From: Mesostigma viride
Taxonomy: Eukaryota > Streptophyta > Mesostigmatophyceae > Mesostigmatales > Mesostigmataceae
Reading direction: 5' to 3'
Length of the DNA stretch: 64,000 nt
Assembly (NCBI GenBank): GCA_009746045.1
Contig: RPFO01000115.1
Location: 250,001 to 314,000 of the forward strand
Position numbers and translations under genes: made by a program
In this document: positions 12,444-23,079 of the stretch, one piece after another
How the letters are laid out: each line of letters starts with the position of its first letter
Position numbering within the stretch: the first letter of the stretch is position 1
Notes under the pieces: generated by a model
What the model was told of the DNA's origin: nothing
Databases searched by the model: none
Seen by the model: the letters and a program-made list of their open reading frames with translations, nothing else

Positions 12444-13079
12444 CGCGCACGCTTGGGGCGGCTGCACACACACGTACCTACACCGCGCACGCAAGGGGCG
12501 GCTGCACACACACTTACACACAAAATGCACGCTTGGGGCGACGGCACTCACATGTACACACACCGCGCACGCAAGGGGCGGCTGCACACACACGTACACA
12601 CACCATGCACGCAATTGCCGGCATGCACACACACGTACATCCACCGCGCACGCAAGGGGCAACTGCACACACATGTACACACACCGCGCACGCTTGGGGC
12701 AGCTGCACTCACATGTACACACACCGCGCACGCTTGGGGCGGCTGCACACACACGTACATACACCGCGCACGCAAGGGGCGGCTGCACACATACGTACCT
12801 ACACCGCGCACGCAAGGGGCGGCTGCACACACACGTACATACACCGCGCACGCAAGGACCGGCTCCACTCACATGTACATCCACCGCGCAACCACGGGGC
12901 GGCTGCACACACACGTACATACACCGCGCACGCAAGGGGCTGCTGCACACACACTTACACACAAAATGCACGCTTGGGGCGACGGCACTCACATGTACAT
13001 ACACCGCGCACGAAAGGGGTGGCTGCACACACACGTACATCCACCGCGCACGCAAGGGGCGGCTGCACACACACATACA
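12444..13079. repeat. 40-bp satellite, block 2
   Basis: Continuation of the array between F1 and element B. The unit order repeats that seen near 9430-9990 (CTTGGGGCGGC, then ACACAAAATGCACGC variants), showing long-range duplication inside the array. The last 5 bp, ATACA (13075-13079), are the target duplication of element B. Confidence 0.93.
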
Positions 13080-13562
13080 AGTTAGTCTCCATGCTTTGCT
13101 GTAGACTAAGTCTCAAAGGCATTGTGAATACAACGTATGAATAAGCCTTGTAAACCTACGTTGGTATGTGAATATAAATACCACGTGGGCTATGCAGATA
13201 GGAATGCTAGTCGAGTCGCATACGTTTCCCTAGATAGGTACTTTGGGTACTGGGGTACGTGACAGATGTCAGTACCCAGTATACGTAGTGTCCTGTCATT
13301 GGACGGTACTAGAGTATCCTAGATAGGGACCGTACTGCAGCGTGCATTGATCTGTGATCACACGATGCAGTGACTAGACTGCTACCTGTCATCGTGCGGC
13401 CTCGGGCCAACGGTCTGCACCCAACGGTCACTGGCGGCGCAGCCAGTGAGAGGAACGTTGATAAAGGGTAAACCTATTTTCTAATGAACCAAGCAATTCA
13501 TTGCTCACAGCATACAGTGTTCTCAAGCAATATATCACGTCGTTCATTTCTCATTCCTAACT
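13080..13562 (+). repeat. 5' LTR of copia element B (483 bp)
   Basis: The LTR starts AGTTAGTCTCC and ends CATTCCTAACT, so the terminal inverted bases are AGTTA...TAACT. It is identical by eye to the 3' LTR at 19909-21460 apart from nested element G3. It contains a TATA-like motif and a CACGTG box. Compared with the LTRs of element C, only the U5 end differs markedly. Confidence 0.93.
13173..13187 (+). promoter_or_regulatory. TATA-like box plus CACGTG motif in LTR of element B
   Basis: TATAAATA at 13173-13180 is followed at once by CACGTG (13182-13187), 93 bp into the LTR on the sense strand, a fitting place for a retrotransposon promoter. The same pair is conserved in the 3' LTR (from about 20002) and in element C (57000-57007 on the minus strand). 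Confidence 0.45.
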
Positions 13563-13580
13563 TGAATTTTATAAACGCTC
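13563..13580 (+). promoter_or_regulatory. Putative primer-binding site of element B
   Basis: The bases directly after the LTR are TGAATTTTATAAACGC. Their position and the initial TG fit a primer-binding site. Element C has TGAATTTTATTTGC at the same place, so 10 bp are conserved. The priming tRNA is not identified. Confidence 0.4.
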
Positions 13581-13619
13581 TTCAGCAACATCAAACTTAA
13601 CAACGGTTCAAACCGGCAC

Positions 13620-14117
13620 TGGAAAATAAAAAGAAAAGAAAAGAAAAGAAAAGAGAAAAAGAAACTCTATCTTGGGGACGACGATGATGATCAGCGTCGT
13701 CCGCCAGACAACAGGGCACCGGCTGATGTCGGTGCGCCTGCATGCAATAACAACAAAACAAAAAGAAGACAAAGAAAAAGAAAACAAAAGAACAACCATG
13801 ACAATACCAGCCAGGTGGAGGGTCCGGCTGCCACGAGGCAGTCCGAACAACCCCCCTCCCCTGTGCGCCAGCCGGTGGCGGAGCCGGTTCCCCTACGGGG
13901 CACCGACCAACCCTCTTCCCCGGCGGCTGCGACAGCAGCACCCACTGCTGGAGCAGCCATGGCGGCGGCAATGCGGCAGGAAAACAACCCCCCAGGAGGC
14001 ACCGGCCCCGCGCCGGCCCCTGGGGCTTCCAGCGTAAGCAAGTCCGTTGCTTTCTTTCCTCATGCATGCTCTGATATAATGCTCAAGAGCGGTGGCTATC
14101 TTTTCAACATATCATAA
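13620..14117 (+). pseudogene. Remnant of ORF0 (upstream ORF) of element B
   Basis: The frame through 13677 encodes an acidic Asp run followed by QRRPPDN, a Lys/Arg/Asn-rich segment and a Pro/Ala-rich segment. This parallels the first about 130 residues of ORF0 in element C (63792-62647): EDDDGQDRRMPRDN, a KKKKKNKK cluster, then Pro/Ala-rich sequence. No clean start codon is present and similarity ends near 14040, where GTAAG follows. The remaining ORF0 and most of Gag are absent. Function unknown; it would precede Gag in the intact element. Confidence 0.55.
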
Positions 14118-14163
14118 CCAAACAGAAAGCTATCGCTGCAGCATGAGGAGCATAGAAACGCTC

Positions 14164-15049
14164 AGTTACGTTAAATAGTGCCGGAACCTTTTGCCGCCTG
14201 AGGCAAATCGGTCCGTAACACTATTTTGCCCGGAATAACCACTTCCGAGCACCCAAGTTAATTCGGCCGAATTAACTTGGGTGCTCGGAAGTGGTTATTC
14301 CGGGCAAAATAGTGTTACGGACCGATTTGCCTCAGGCGGCAAAAGGTTCCGGCACTATTTAACGTAACTAAAACCTGGCCTCGTGGAGGGGGGACGAAGA
14401 GCCCGAGACATCCGCCTAGGCCGCTGAGCACGCACCACTAAATGCGCCGGAGCTGCCTCAGTGAGGATTCGAACCCCTGACCTCCAAGGTGCACAGGTTT
14501 TAGTTACGTTAAATAGTGCCGGAACCTTTTGCCGCCTGAGGCAAATCGGTCCGTAACACTATTTTGCCCGGAATAACCACTTCCGAGCACCCAAGTTAAT
14601 TCGGCCGAATTAACTTGGGTGCTCGGAAGTGGTTATTCCGGGCAAAATAGTGTTCCGGACCGATTTGCCTCAGGCGGCAAAAAAGGTTCCGTCACTATTT
14701 AACGTAACTAAAACCTGTGCACCTTGGAGGTCAGGGGTTCGAATCCTCACTGAGGCAGCTCCGGCGCATTTAGTGGTGCGTGCTCAGCGGCCTAGGCGGA
14801 TGTCTCGGGCTCTTCGTCCCCCCTCCACGAGGCCAGGTTTTAGTTACGTTAAATAGTGACGGAACCTTTTTGCCGCCTGAGGCAAATCGGTCCGGAACAC
14901 TATTTTGCCCGGAATAACCACTTCCGAGCACCCAAGTTAATTCGGCCGAATTAACTTGGGTGCTCGGAAGTGGTTATTCCGGGCAAAATAGTGTTCCGGA
15001 CCGATTTGCCTCAGGCGGCAAAAAGGTTCCGTCACTATTTAACGTAACT
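14164..15049. mobile_element. Palindromic element G2 (P-S-P-S'-P), nested in element B
   Basis: 886 bp flanked by CGCTC at 14159-14163 and 15050-15054. P1 14164-14369 is a perfect 206-bp palindrome (centre 14266/14267). Spacer S 14370-14501 starts AAAACCTGGCC and ends GCACAGGTTTT. P2 is 14502-14709, spacer S' (S reversed) 14710-14841 and P3 14842-15049. S' contains GGTTCGAATCC at 14736-14746, an exact match to the Pol III B-box consensus. There is no ORF. The termini AGTTACG...CGTAACT resemble the copia LTR ends. Confidence 0.9.
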
Positions 15050-15054
15050 CGCTC

Positions 15055-15720
15055 CAGCTGTTATGTGATAAAAGCACTCCTGGCCTATCCCCATCGCCGG
15101 CGGTGGGCGGCCTGGGCTGGACGGCATATGCAAACGAGACAAGTATCTCCGTCCACCCCAACGTGACTTATCTGAATGAATGTCATGTCTTTTGAACGCA
15201 AATCTCCCCATTTTATTTGGGATGAGTGTAAGGGTATTGTTGCTTTCTTGGCAGCACAGCCTCTACCCTCTAGGGAGACTGTTGATCCTCTCTATGTCAG
15301 GGCTGAGGGCCCTTAATCAAACCCACTGCTGTCAACTCCCTAGACATGGAGCTTGCCCAGCCGCCGCACATCATCAATAACGCATGCAGTAGTGGCAGAA
15401 GCCATTACCAAACGCATGTACTTGCGGGTAAAGACATGGCTGGTGCTAACGCTCAAGCAGCACCGGGAGGCAATAACAAGAAACACTAACAGAAAACAAA
15501 CAAACAAACAAAACTGTTACCAAACCATGGTTGGTGTTGAGGCAGCACAGATGCTGTCCTCTCACTGCAAACAAACAAACGAAACTGTTACCAAACCATG
15601 GTTGGTGTTGAGGCAGCACAGCTTCTGTCCTCTCATTACAAGCAAACAAACGAAAATGCTACCAAACCATGGTGGGTTTTGAGGCAGCAAAGATACTGTC
15701 CTCTCAATCAATACAATGAA
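15055..15720. other. Rearranged filler with ~75-bp tandem repeats inside element B
   Basis: No gene is seen. Three imperfect repeats between about 15500 and 15710 each contain ACCAAACCATGGTTGGTGTTG followed by GAGGCAGCA...CTGTCCTCTCA. The last part resembles the element's own pol sequence GAGGCAGCAACCTTACTGTC at about 16091, so the repeats probably grew from a copied fragment of it. The rest of the segment has no match elsewhere in the window. Confidence 0.55.
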
Positions 15721-15739
15721 CAAACAAGAAAAGCTGCGA

Positions 15740-16221
15740 TTAATTAATTAACAATAACAATACCAACAACAGGCCCTCACAGGGCAATAACAACAACAAC
15801 AACAACAACAACAACAATAATAGGCAACCTGGCAACCCTGGAAGGGTCAGGTGCCTGAGGTGCTTCCAGACGGGGCACAGCCGCAACCAGTGCAACCACA
15901 ACCCTACACTGGTCAACAATGTGGATCTCTGCCCAGGCTGCCACTACACGAGGCACAACCTGGCCAGCTCCAGGCAGCCGTTGCAACAGGCCTCGCTACC
16001 CAAATCAATGTGAGTTCTCTCACCTTGCTTACTCTGAGGATGATGATCTCATTACCATTGGGGATGGCAGCCAGGGCATAATTGATTTTGAGGCAGCAAC
16101 CTTACTGTCCTCCCAACACCCTGTACTGGAACCTTACATAAAAGCACTAACCCCTACTGTTGACAACTCCATAGATATCAAGGAGCTTGCTCATCAGCTG
16201 CTGCCTAGCCATGGGTCATGA
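15740..16221 (+). pseudogene. gag: Gag nucleocapsid remnant with zinc knuckle (element B)
   Basis: A run of AAC/ATA codons (poly-Asn) is followed by a CCHC knuckle, CLRCFQTGHSRNQC (C-x2-C-x4-H-x4-C), and the start of a second one, CPGCHYTRH. A frameshift then moves the reading to the frame carrying YSEDDDLITIGDG, which in element C is contiguous with the knuckles. The upstream capsid-like part of Gag is missing in this copy. Confidence 0.75.
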
Positions 16222-18703
16222 AACAGTGGCTGAGGAACTGGCCAGACGGCTGGGGGGTAGTAGCATGGGAAAACAACTCAGGAATGCAGTAAAACTGGCT
16301 AGACAACACTGTCAAGAATGTCAGTTTAACAGCCCCAAACCTAAAAAATGGCATACTGCAACTCCTTCCACCACTAGGGGCATGATAGTGGGGGATGTGA
16401 TGCACATCAACAAAGATGTCCAACCCTACCTGATCCTAAAAGACTCATGGTCCAGGTTCACAGTAATGGAACCCCTACCTGGCATGTCTGCAGGGCAGCT
16501 ACGTGTTGCACTCATGATTGCTTTACCCAGATTCTACCCAGTTGACAGAATTTTGCTTGATCAACAATTTTCTTGTCTGACTGACCTGGAAGGGTGTGAA
16601 GCAATAGAGATTGCTGGGCTGGAAGATCATGAGGGTCAGGGGGTCATTGAAAGAACCATCAGATCTGTCAAAACCCTACTAGCCAAAAATCCTTCCAAGG
16701 ATGCTACTTCAGGGGTCTATTGTGACAGGGCACTCTGGTGTCATGAAATGTGCACAACCCTAAACATGAGACCTGTCTTGCATGCCAAGTGGGGTGAAGT
16801 AATCCCAGCAGGCCTGCAGGCAGGTGTATATCCCCCAGAGGTGATAGCACTGTACAACACTGCACGTGCACAAACCTCAGCAAAACTGGCAGAAAAAGAT
16901 AAAACCCATCCCAGGCCAGTATTCCAAAAAGGTGATCAAGTTCTCTATTACAAGGAAAACAGCTTTGGTAAGGTTGGAACTTGGCTAGGTCCAGTTACCA
17001 TCCGTGGATTTACCAAAAACAGCAAGACCGTGGAGGTCAAGCACAATATCAATGGGAAGCGTCACAGGGTGAGCTGTCATAGAATTAAGAAGTATTATTC
17101 TCCCATGGCAGACGTGCCTGGGGAAGAGTCTTTAAGCATGGACTCACTACTTCTATCTGGCAACTCCAGCATGCCCAGCAGTAGCCCTGAGCCACCAATT
17201 ACTGCTGTTGACAGCACCACAGCACCCTCTGTGAACCCTTCCACCCTCAGTGAAGCCAGGCCCACTTCACAACCTGGGGATTGCTTAACCAGGCACGAGG
17301 TAGCTGGGTTGGAAGCATTAGCTCAGCCCCAAGGCACCAAATTGTCTGCCAACCCTCCCGCTCTGAGGTCAAGATTGGCAGTCGCCTTGCAAGCATTACA
17401 CAGGTCACATAAGCAACAAGCTGCTGTGGCCGAAGGGTTGGCAAAAGTCTCAGCTGTGTGCACTAGTCAGGACCCCTGGACCCTGGCAATAGACACTCAG
17501 GCACAGGTCAGTGTGATCAGTGCACAAGCCATCCCTGGTCTTGAGATTGCACCTTCATTTTGGGCACGGGTGCAGGATTTCTCAGGCCAAAGCTCACTGG
17601 ATGTAGTGGGACAGGTGATGCTCCCTATACTTGGTATTCAGACACCCTTCCAGGTGGTGGAGGGGTACTCTGGTAACACCTTGTTGGGGGAACCTTTTGT
17701 ATCCTATCCTGGGGTGCTTATCTCAGCTAATGAGCTCAGTGTCACAGGGGTGGGTGCAGTTCCTCTGGACCACTTTAAAATCCCTCTCTCCAGTATTGTC
17801 CCTGGTATGGATGCTGTCATCAAGGCAGTCAACACTCAGTATGCACCAGGGGAGATCCCTGATCTGGACAAGTTAGTGCACAGCCAGTTCCTCCATCCCT
17901 CAGCCTTTGGGCTGGGTAAGTGGGACATAGCCATGCACTCACCCCACCAAATCTCCCACGTCATACAAGAATGCAAAACACAAAAAGGGTTTACCAAGTG
18001 GCTGATGGCCATTGTCCACCAAGCCAGGCAGGAATGGGTCCTGCCCAACCCCAAAAACCCTCAATACAAACCTCCTGTCACCCCTTCATGGGACGTGCCA
18101 GAGGGAGCCAAAAAGCTCAGATTAAAATTTGTTCTCAAACAAAAACCACAAAAAGTGGGCTCCCCAATCTTCCATGCCAGACCATGTGTCACAGAATTAA
18201 AGGGGACATCCACACTGCCAAAAGGGGAAACCTACACACCTGGGCTGCAACAAACCTCACTCAGGATCATGCTCTCCCTATTCCTCCACAACCTCAATGC
18301 AGGCCAAGACTATGTCTGCAAAGCCACTGATATTAAAAGGGCCTTCCTCAGGGGGGACCCAGAAAAGGCTGAATCTGTGTGGAAAGGGAAGGTGTACGTG
18401 GTAGACACCCCAGCTGTGTGGAAACCTTATATTGATGAGCCCCACCTTATCATCAACATTGGGGTGGAAGGGCTTGTCAGTGCCCCAAAAATTTTCAGAG
18501 ACTCAGCAGAGGAAGTATTCAAAAAGCTCAAGGCCACGTATGATGACCTGGACCCATGCTTTTTTGTTGTACCCACCCCCTCTGGACTGCTGTTCTTTGT
18601 GTGGCATGGAGATGACCAACTCATTTGTGGGCCTAGAGCTGAGGTGGAAAATTTATTCAGCAGGTCCAGGAATCATATGAGATTGGCAAACAGGTGGAAT
18701 TGA
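16187..18703 (+). pseudogene. pol: Pol: integrase, protease-like domain and start of RT (element B)
   Basis: Order of domains: integrase zinc finger (HETVAEELARRL to CQECQF), integrase core with GDVMHI, LLDQQFSCL and VIERTIRSVK as the D, D, E positions, then a retropepsin-like domain with AIDTQAQVSVIS and NTLLGEPF, then the first part of RT up to VWHGDDQL. The protease-like domain lies after integrase, not before it. A one-base insertion near 16200 separates it from Gag. A base lost near 18650 ends the frame early after the RT active site. Everything is nearly identical in sequence to element C. Confidence 0.9.
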
Positions 18704-19534
18704 GCACAACCCCCATCCAGTTCTGTGGCATCATGTTGCAGCTGCACAGGCAGCCAGATCAGTGGGTCTGCTCTCTCTCTCCTCCTGCAGAATATATCAA
18801 GATTGTCTAGATCTGCTGCATCACACTGCCTCCCCTTACACATGTGTGCCACTGTTCAGGGCAAACTGGGGTGGTGGTCAGCCATCTGTGGGGCTCCCTT
18901 AGCTGTCATCAGCAGGGTCACCCATGATGTTCTAGTCAAGATCAAATGCAGTCACATCAGGAAGTTGGTCAATGACTGTCCCCCCCTCATCCTCCATGGC
19001 CTGAATCTGATGGAAGACATCCACATCCAATGTGTCATGGACAGCTCCATGGAGAGCAGAACAATCAATCAGATGGGGGCACGGGAATCAGGGCTGTTTT
19101 TTCTCACCAACAGGTCAGATTACATGTCCCTCACTTCCTGGTACAGCAGGCTACACCGCAGAAAACCTGGCAGCAGCAACTCAGCTGAATGTCGTGCTGT
19201 GGTGTCTGCTGCATTGCATGCTCGTTCCCTGCAGCACATGCTCACCTGGCTACAAACCCAGGCAGGCAGCACATGCAATGTCATCTCACATCTCTATACT
19301 GACAGCCAATCTGTGATCAGTTTTCTAACCAAGAAATCTGTTTCTGCTGCTGTCCACACTGACTTGGATTGGGTGATCCTCAAACAGGAGGCCACCTATT
19401 TTTCCAGCTGGACTCATGTGGATGATGAGGACAACCCAGCAGACGCTCTCACGAAGCTGCGGGATGCTGCTGGCCAACAGTACCAGCTCCTCTTTCAGAA
19501 CATGAACCCCTATGATATCAGAGTCAGTGTTTGA
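18704..19534 (+). pseudogene. pol: End of RT and RNase H (element B)
   Basis: This continues RT after the frameshift near 18650. A further disturbed stretch lies at about 18795-18840 (extra and missing bases compared with element C). RNase H motifs are intact: VMDSSMES, SNSAECRA, LYTDSQS and NPADALTK. Protein end: NMNPYDIRVSV followed by TGA, as in element C. Confidence 0.87.
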
Positions 19535-19908
19535 ATAAATGACTGGCCATAGCACAGTACACAACCACCACACCCCCTTACCACAGCGATAGCTGCTGGG
19601 CGCCATAAAATTCAACACATTCGTTGTGGGGTGTGAGTGCTGGCTAGGTCAGATTTGTATCCATTTGCAGCTTGAGGACACAAGCTTTGTATCCACTTAC
19701 TTAATGTGTGCTCCAATAACTGGCCAAACCAGCCAGCTGTGTACACCTTATTTAATGTGCAATATAACACCTGGCCAGAACAGCCAGCTGTAACCAACCT
19801 GGCTCAACCAGCCATGTCTCTTTTGTACCCCTAATCAACTTAAAAACAATAACAATAATGTTGGGGGTGCAGACCTGCATTAAGAAATAAATAATAAAAC
19901 AATACTGG
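19535..19908 (+). other. 3' non-coding region of element B
   Basis: Non-coding. Short imperfect repeats contain CAGCCAGCTGT(G/A) and TTATTTAATGTGC. A G-rich tract, TTGGGGGTGCAGACC, at 19861-19875 and a CTGG directly before the LTR fit the polypurine/plus-strand priming region. The same sequence lies inverted at 57101-57474. Confidence 0.6.
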
Positions 19909-21460
19909 AGTTAGTCTCCATGCTTTGCTGTAGACTAAGTCTCAAAGGCATTGTGAATACAACGTATGAATAAGCCTTGTAAACCTACGTTGGTATGTGA
20001 ATATAAATACCACGTGGGCTATGCAGATAGGAATGCTAGTCGAGTCGCATACGTTTCCCTAGATAGGTACTTTGGGTACTGGGGTACGTGACAGATGTCA
20101 GTACCCAGTATACGTAGTGTCCTGTCATTGGACGGTACTAGAGTATCCTAGATAGGGACCGTACTGCAGCGTGCATTGATCTGTGATCACACGATGCAGT
20201 GACTAGACTGCTACCTGTCATCGTGCGGCCTCGGGCCAACGGTCAGTTACGTTAAATAGTGCCGGAACCTTTTGCCGCCTGAGGCAAATCGGTCCGTAAC
20301 ACTATTTTGCCCGGAATAACCACTTCCGAGCACCCAAGTTAATTCGGCCGAATTAACTTGGGTGCTCGGAAGTGGTTATTCCGGGCAAAATAGTGTTACG
20401 GACCGATTTGCCTCAGGCGGCAAAAGGTTCCGGCACTATTTAACGTAACTAAAACCTGGCCTCGTGGAGGGGGGACGAAGAGCCCGAGACATCCGCCTAG
20501 GCCGCTGAGCACGCACCACTAAATGCGCCGGAGCTGCCTCAGTGAGGATTCGAACCCCTGACCTCCAAGGTGCACAGGTTTTAGTTACGTTAAATAGTGA
20601 CAAAAAAGGTTCCGGCACTATTTAACGTAACTAAAACCTGGCCTCGTGGAGGGGGGACGAAGAGCCCGAGACATCCGCCTAGGCCGCTGAGCACGCACCA
20701 CTAAATGCGCCGGAGCTGCCTCAGTGAGGATTCGAACCCCTGACCTCCAAGGTGCACAGGTTTTAGTTACGTTAAATAGTGCCGGAACCTTTTGCCGCCT
20801 GAGGCAAATCGGTCCGTAACACTATTTTGCCCGGAATAACCACTTCCGAGCACCCAAGTTAATTCGGCCGAATGAACTTGGGTGCTCGGAAGTGGTTATT
20901 CCGGGCAAAATAGTGTTACGGACCGATTTGCCTCAGGCGGCAAAAGGTTCCGGCACTATTTAACGTAACTAAAACCTGTGCACCTTGGAGGTCAGGGGTT
21001 CGAATCCTCACTGAGGCAGCTCCGGCGCATTTAGTGGTGCGTGCTCAGCGGCCTAGGCGGATGTCTCGGGCTCTTCGTCCCCCCTCCACGAGGCCAGGTT
21101 TTAGTTACGTTAAATAGTGCCGGAACCTTTTGCCGCCTGAGGCAAATCGGTCCGTAACACTATTTTGCCCGGAATAACCACTTCCGAGCACCCAAGTTAA
21201 TTCGGCCGAATTAACTTGGGTGCTCGGAAGTGGTTATTCCGGGCAAAATAGTGTTACGGACCGATTTGCCTCAGGCGGCAAAAGGTTCCGGCACTATTTA
21301 ACGTAACTCGGTCTGCACCCAACGGTCACTGGCGGCGCAGCCAGTGAGAGGAACGTTGATAAAGGGTAAACCTATTTTCTAATGAACCAAGCAATTCATT
21401 GCTCACAGCATACAGTGTTCTCAAGCAATATATCACGTCGTTCATTTCTCATTCCTAACT
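19909..21460 (+). repeat. 3' LTR of copia element B, split by element G3
   Basis: AGTTAGTCTCC at 19909 to CCTAACT at 21460. Removing element G3 and one copy of CGGTC leaves 483 bp, the same length and, by eye, the same sequence as the 5' LTR. Confidence 0.92.
20245..21308. mobile_element. Palindromic element G3 (P-S-Pdel-S-P-S'-P), nested in LTR
   Basis: 1064 bp flanked by CGGTC at 20240-20244 and 21309-21313. Blocks: P 20245-20450, S 20451-20582, a P collapsed to 50 bp 20583-20632, S 20633-20764, P 20765-20970, S' 20971-21102, P 21103-21308. Both spacers before the middle P have one orientation and the one after it has the other. The empty site is seen in the 5' LTR of the same element, which proves the insertion. 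Confidence 0.92.
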
Positions 21461-22097
21461 ATACATACACCATGCACGCAAGGGGCGAGTGCAAAAACAT
21501 GTACATACACCGCGCACGCAAGGGGCAACTGCCCACACATGGACATACACCATGCACGCAAGGGGCGGCTGCACACACATGTACATCCACCGCGCACGCA
21601 AGGGGCGAGTGCACACACACGTACACACACCGCGCACGCAAGGGGCGGCTGCACACACACGTACACACACCATGCACGCAATTGCCGGCATGCACACACA
21701 CGTACATCCACCGCGCACGCAAGGGGCAACTGCACACACATGTACACACACCGCGCACGCTTGGGGCAGCTGCACTCACATGTACACACACCGCGCACGC
21801 TTGGGGCGGCTGCACACACACGTACATACACCGCGCACGCAAGGGGCGGCTGCACTTACATGTACACACACCACGCACGCAAGGGGCGGCTGCACACACA
21901 CGTACATACACCGCGCACGCAAGGACCGGCTCCACTCACATGTACATCCACCGCGCAACCACGGGGCGGCTGCACACACACGTACATACACCGCGCACGC
22001 AAGGGGCTGCTGCACACACACTTACACACAAAATGCACGCTTGGGGCGACGGCACTCACATGTACATACACCGCGCACGAAAGGGGTGGCTGCACAC
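21461..22097. repeat. 40-bp satellite, block 3
   Basis: Array resumes with ATACATACACC after element B, in phase with block 2. It contains the higher-order block also found at 10068-10431. It ends CACAC (22093-22097), the target duplication of G4. Confidence 0.93.
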
Positions 22098-23079
22098 AGT
22101 TAGGTTAAATAGTGCCGGAACCTTTTGCCGCCTGAGGCAAATCGGTCCGTCACACTATTTTGCCCGGAATAACCACTTCCGAGCACCCAAGTTAATTCGG
22201 CCGAATTAACTTGGGTGCTCGGAAGTGGTTATTCCGGGCAAAATAGTGTGACGGACCGATTTGCCTCAGGCGGCAAAAGGTTCCGGCACTATTTAACCTA
22301 ACTAAAACCTGGCCTCGTGGAGGGGGGACGAAGAGCCCGAGACATCCGCCTAGGCCGCTGAGCACGCACCACTAAATGCGCCGGAGCTGCCTCAGTGAGG
22401 ATTCGAACCCCTGACCTCCAAGGTGCACAGGTTTTAGTTAGGTTAAATAGTGCCGGAACCTTTTGCCGCCTGAGGCAAATCGGTCCGTAACACTATTTTG
22501 CCCGGAATAACCACTTCCGAGCACCCAAGTTAATTCGTTACGTTAAATAGTGCCGGAACCTTTTGCCGCCTGAGGCAAATCGGTCCGTAACACTATTTTG
22601 CCCGGAATAACCACTTCCGAGCACCCAAGTTAATTCGGCCGAATTAACTTGGGTGCTCGGAAGTGGTTATTCCGGGCAAAATAGTGTTACGGACCGATTT
22701 GCCTCAGGCGGCAAAAGGTTCCGGCACTATTTAACGTAACTAAAACCTGTGCACCTTGGAGGTCAGGGGTTCGAATCCTCACTGAGGCAGCTCCGGCGCA
22801 TTTAGTGGTGCGTGCTCAGCGGCCTAGGCGGATGTCTCGGGCTCTTCGTCCCCCCTCCACGAGGCCAGGTTTTAGTTACGTTAAATAGTGCCGGAACCTT
22901 TTGCCGCCTGAGGCAAATCGGTCCGTAACACTATTTTGCCCGGAATAACCACTTCCGAGCACCCAAGTTCATTCGGCCGAATTAACTTGGGTGCTCGGAA
23001 GTGGTTATTCCGGGCAAAATAGTGTTACGGACCGATTTGCCTCAGGCGGCAAAAGGTTCCGGCACTATTTAACGTAACT
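22098..23079. mobile_element. Palindromic element G4
   Basis: 982 bp flanked by CACAC at 22093-22097 and 23080-23084. Blocks: P of the AGTTAGG...CCTAACT subtype 22098-22303, S 22304-22435, a left half-P 22436 to about 22536 fused to a P lacking its first 2 bases (to 22741), S' 22742-22873, P of the AGTTACG...CGTAACT subtype 22874-23079. Two P subtypes within one element indicate recombination or template switching between subfamilies. Confidence 0.9.

Larger units (their letters stand above)
13080..21460 (+). mobile_element. Ty1/copia retrotransposon B (internally deleted, frameshifted)
   Basis: A complete insertion flanked by ATACA at 13075-13079 and 21461-21465. Both LTRs are 483 bp once the nested element in the right one is removed, and I saw no difference between them. 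Internally it is badly damaged: most of Gag is missing and replaced by unrelated sequence, palindromic element G2 is inserted at 14164, and pol has at least three indels compared with its relative at 56628-64000. Identical LTRs around a defective interior suggest recent movement using proteins from another copy. Confidence 0.93.

Noticed and set aside
14710-14841. A functional tRNA gene in the G spacer
   Set aside because: Only the T-arm and acceptor-like 3' half is convincing. The matching 5' half, anticodon arm and A-box order are not in place and the T stem has a mismatch.
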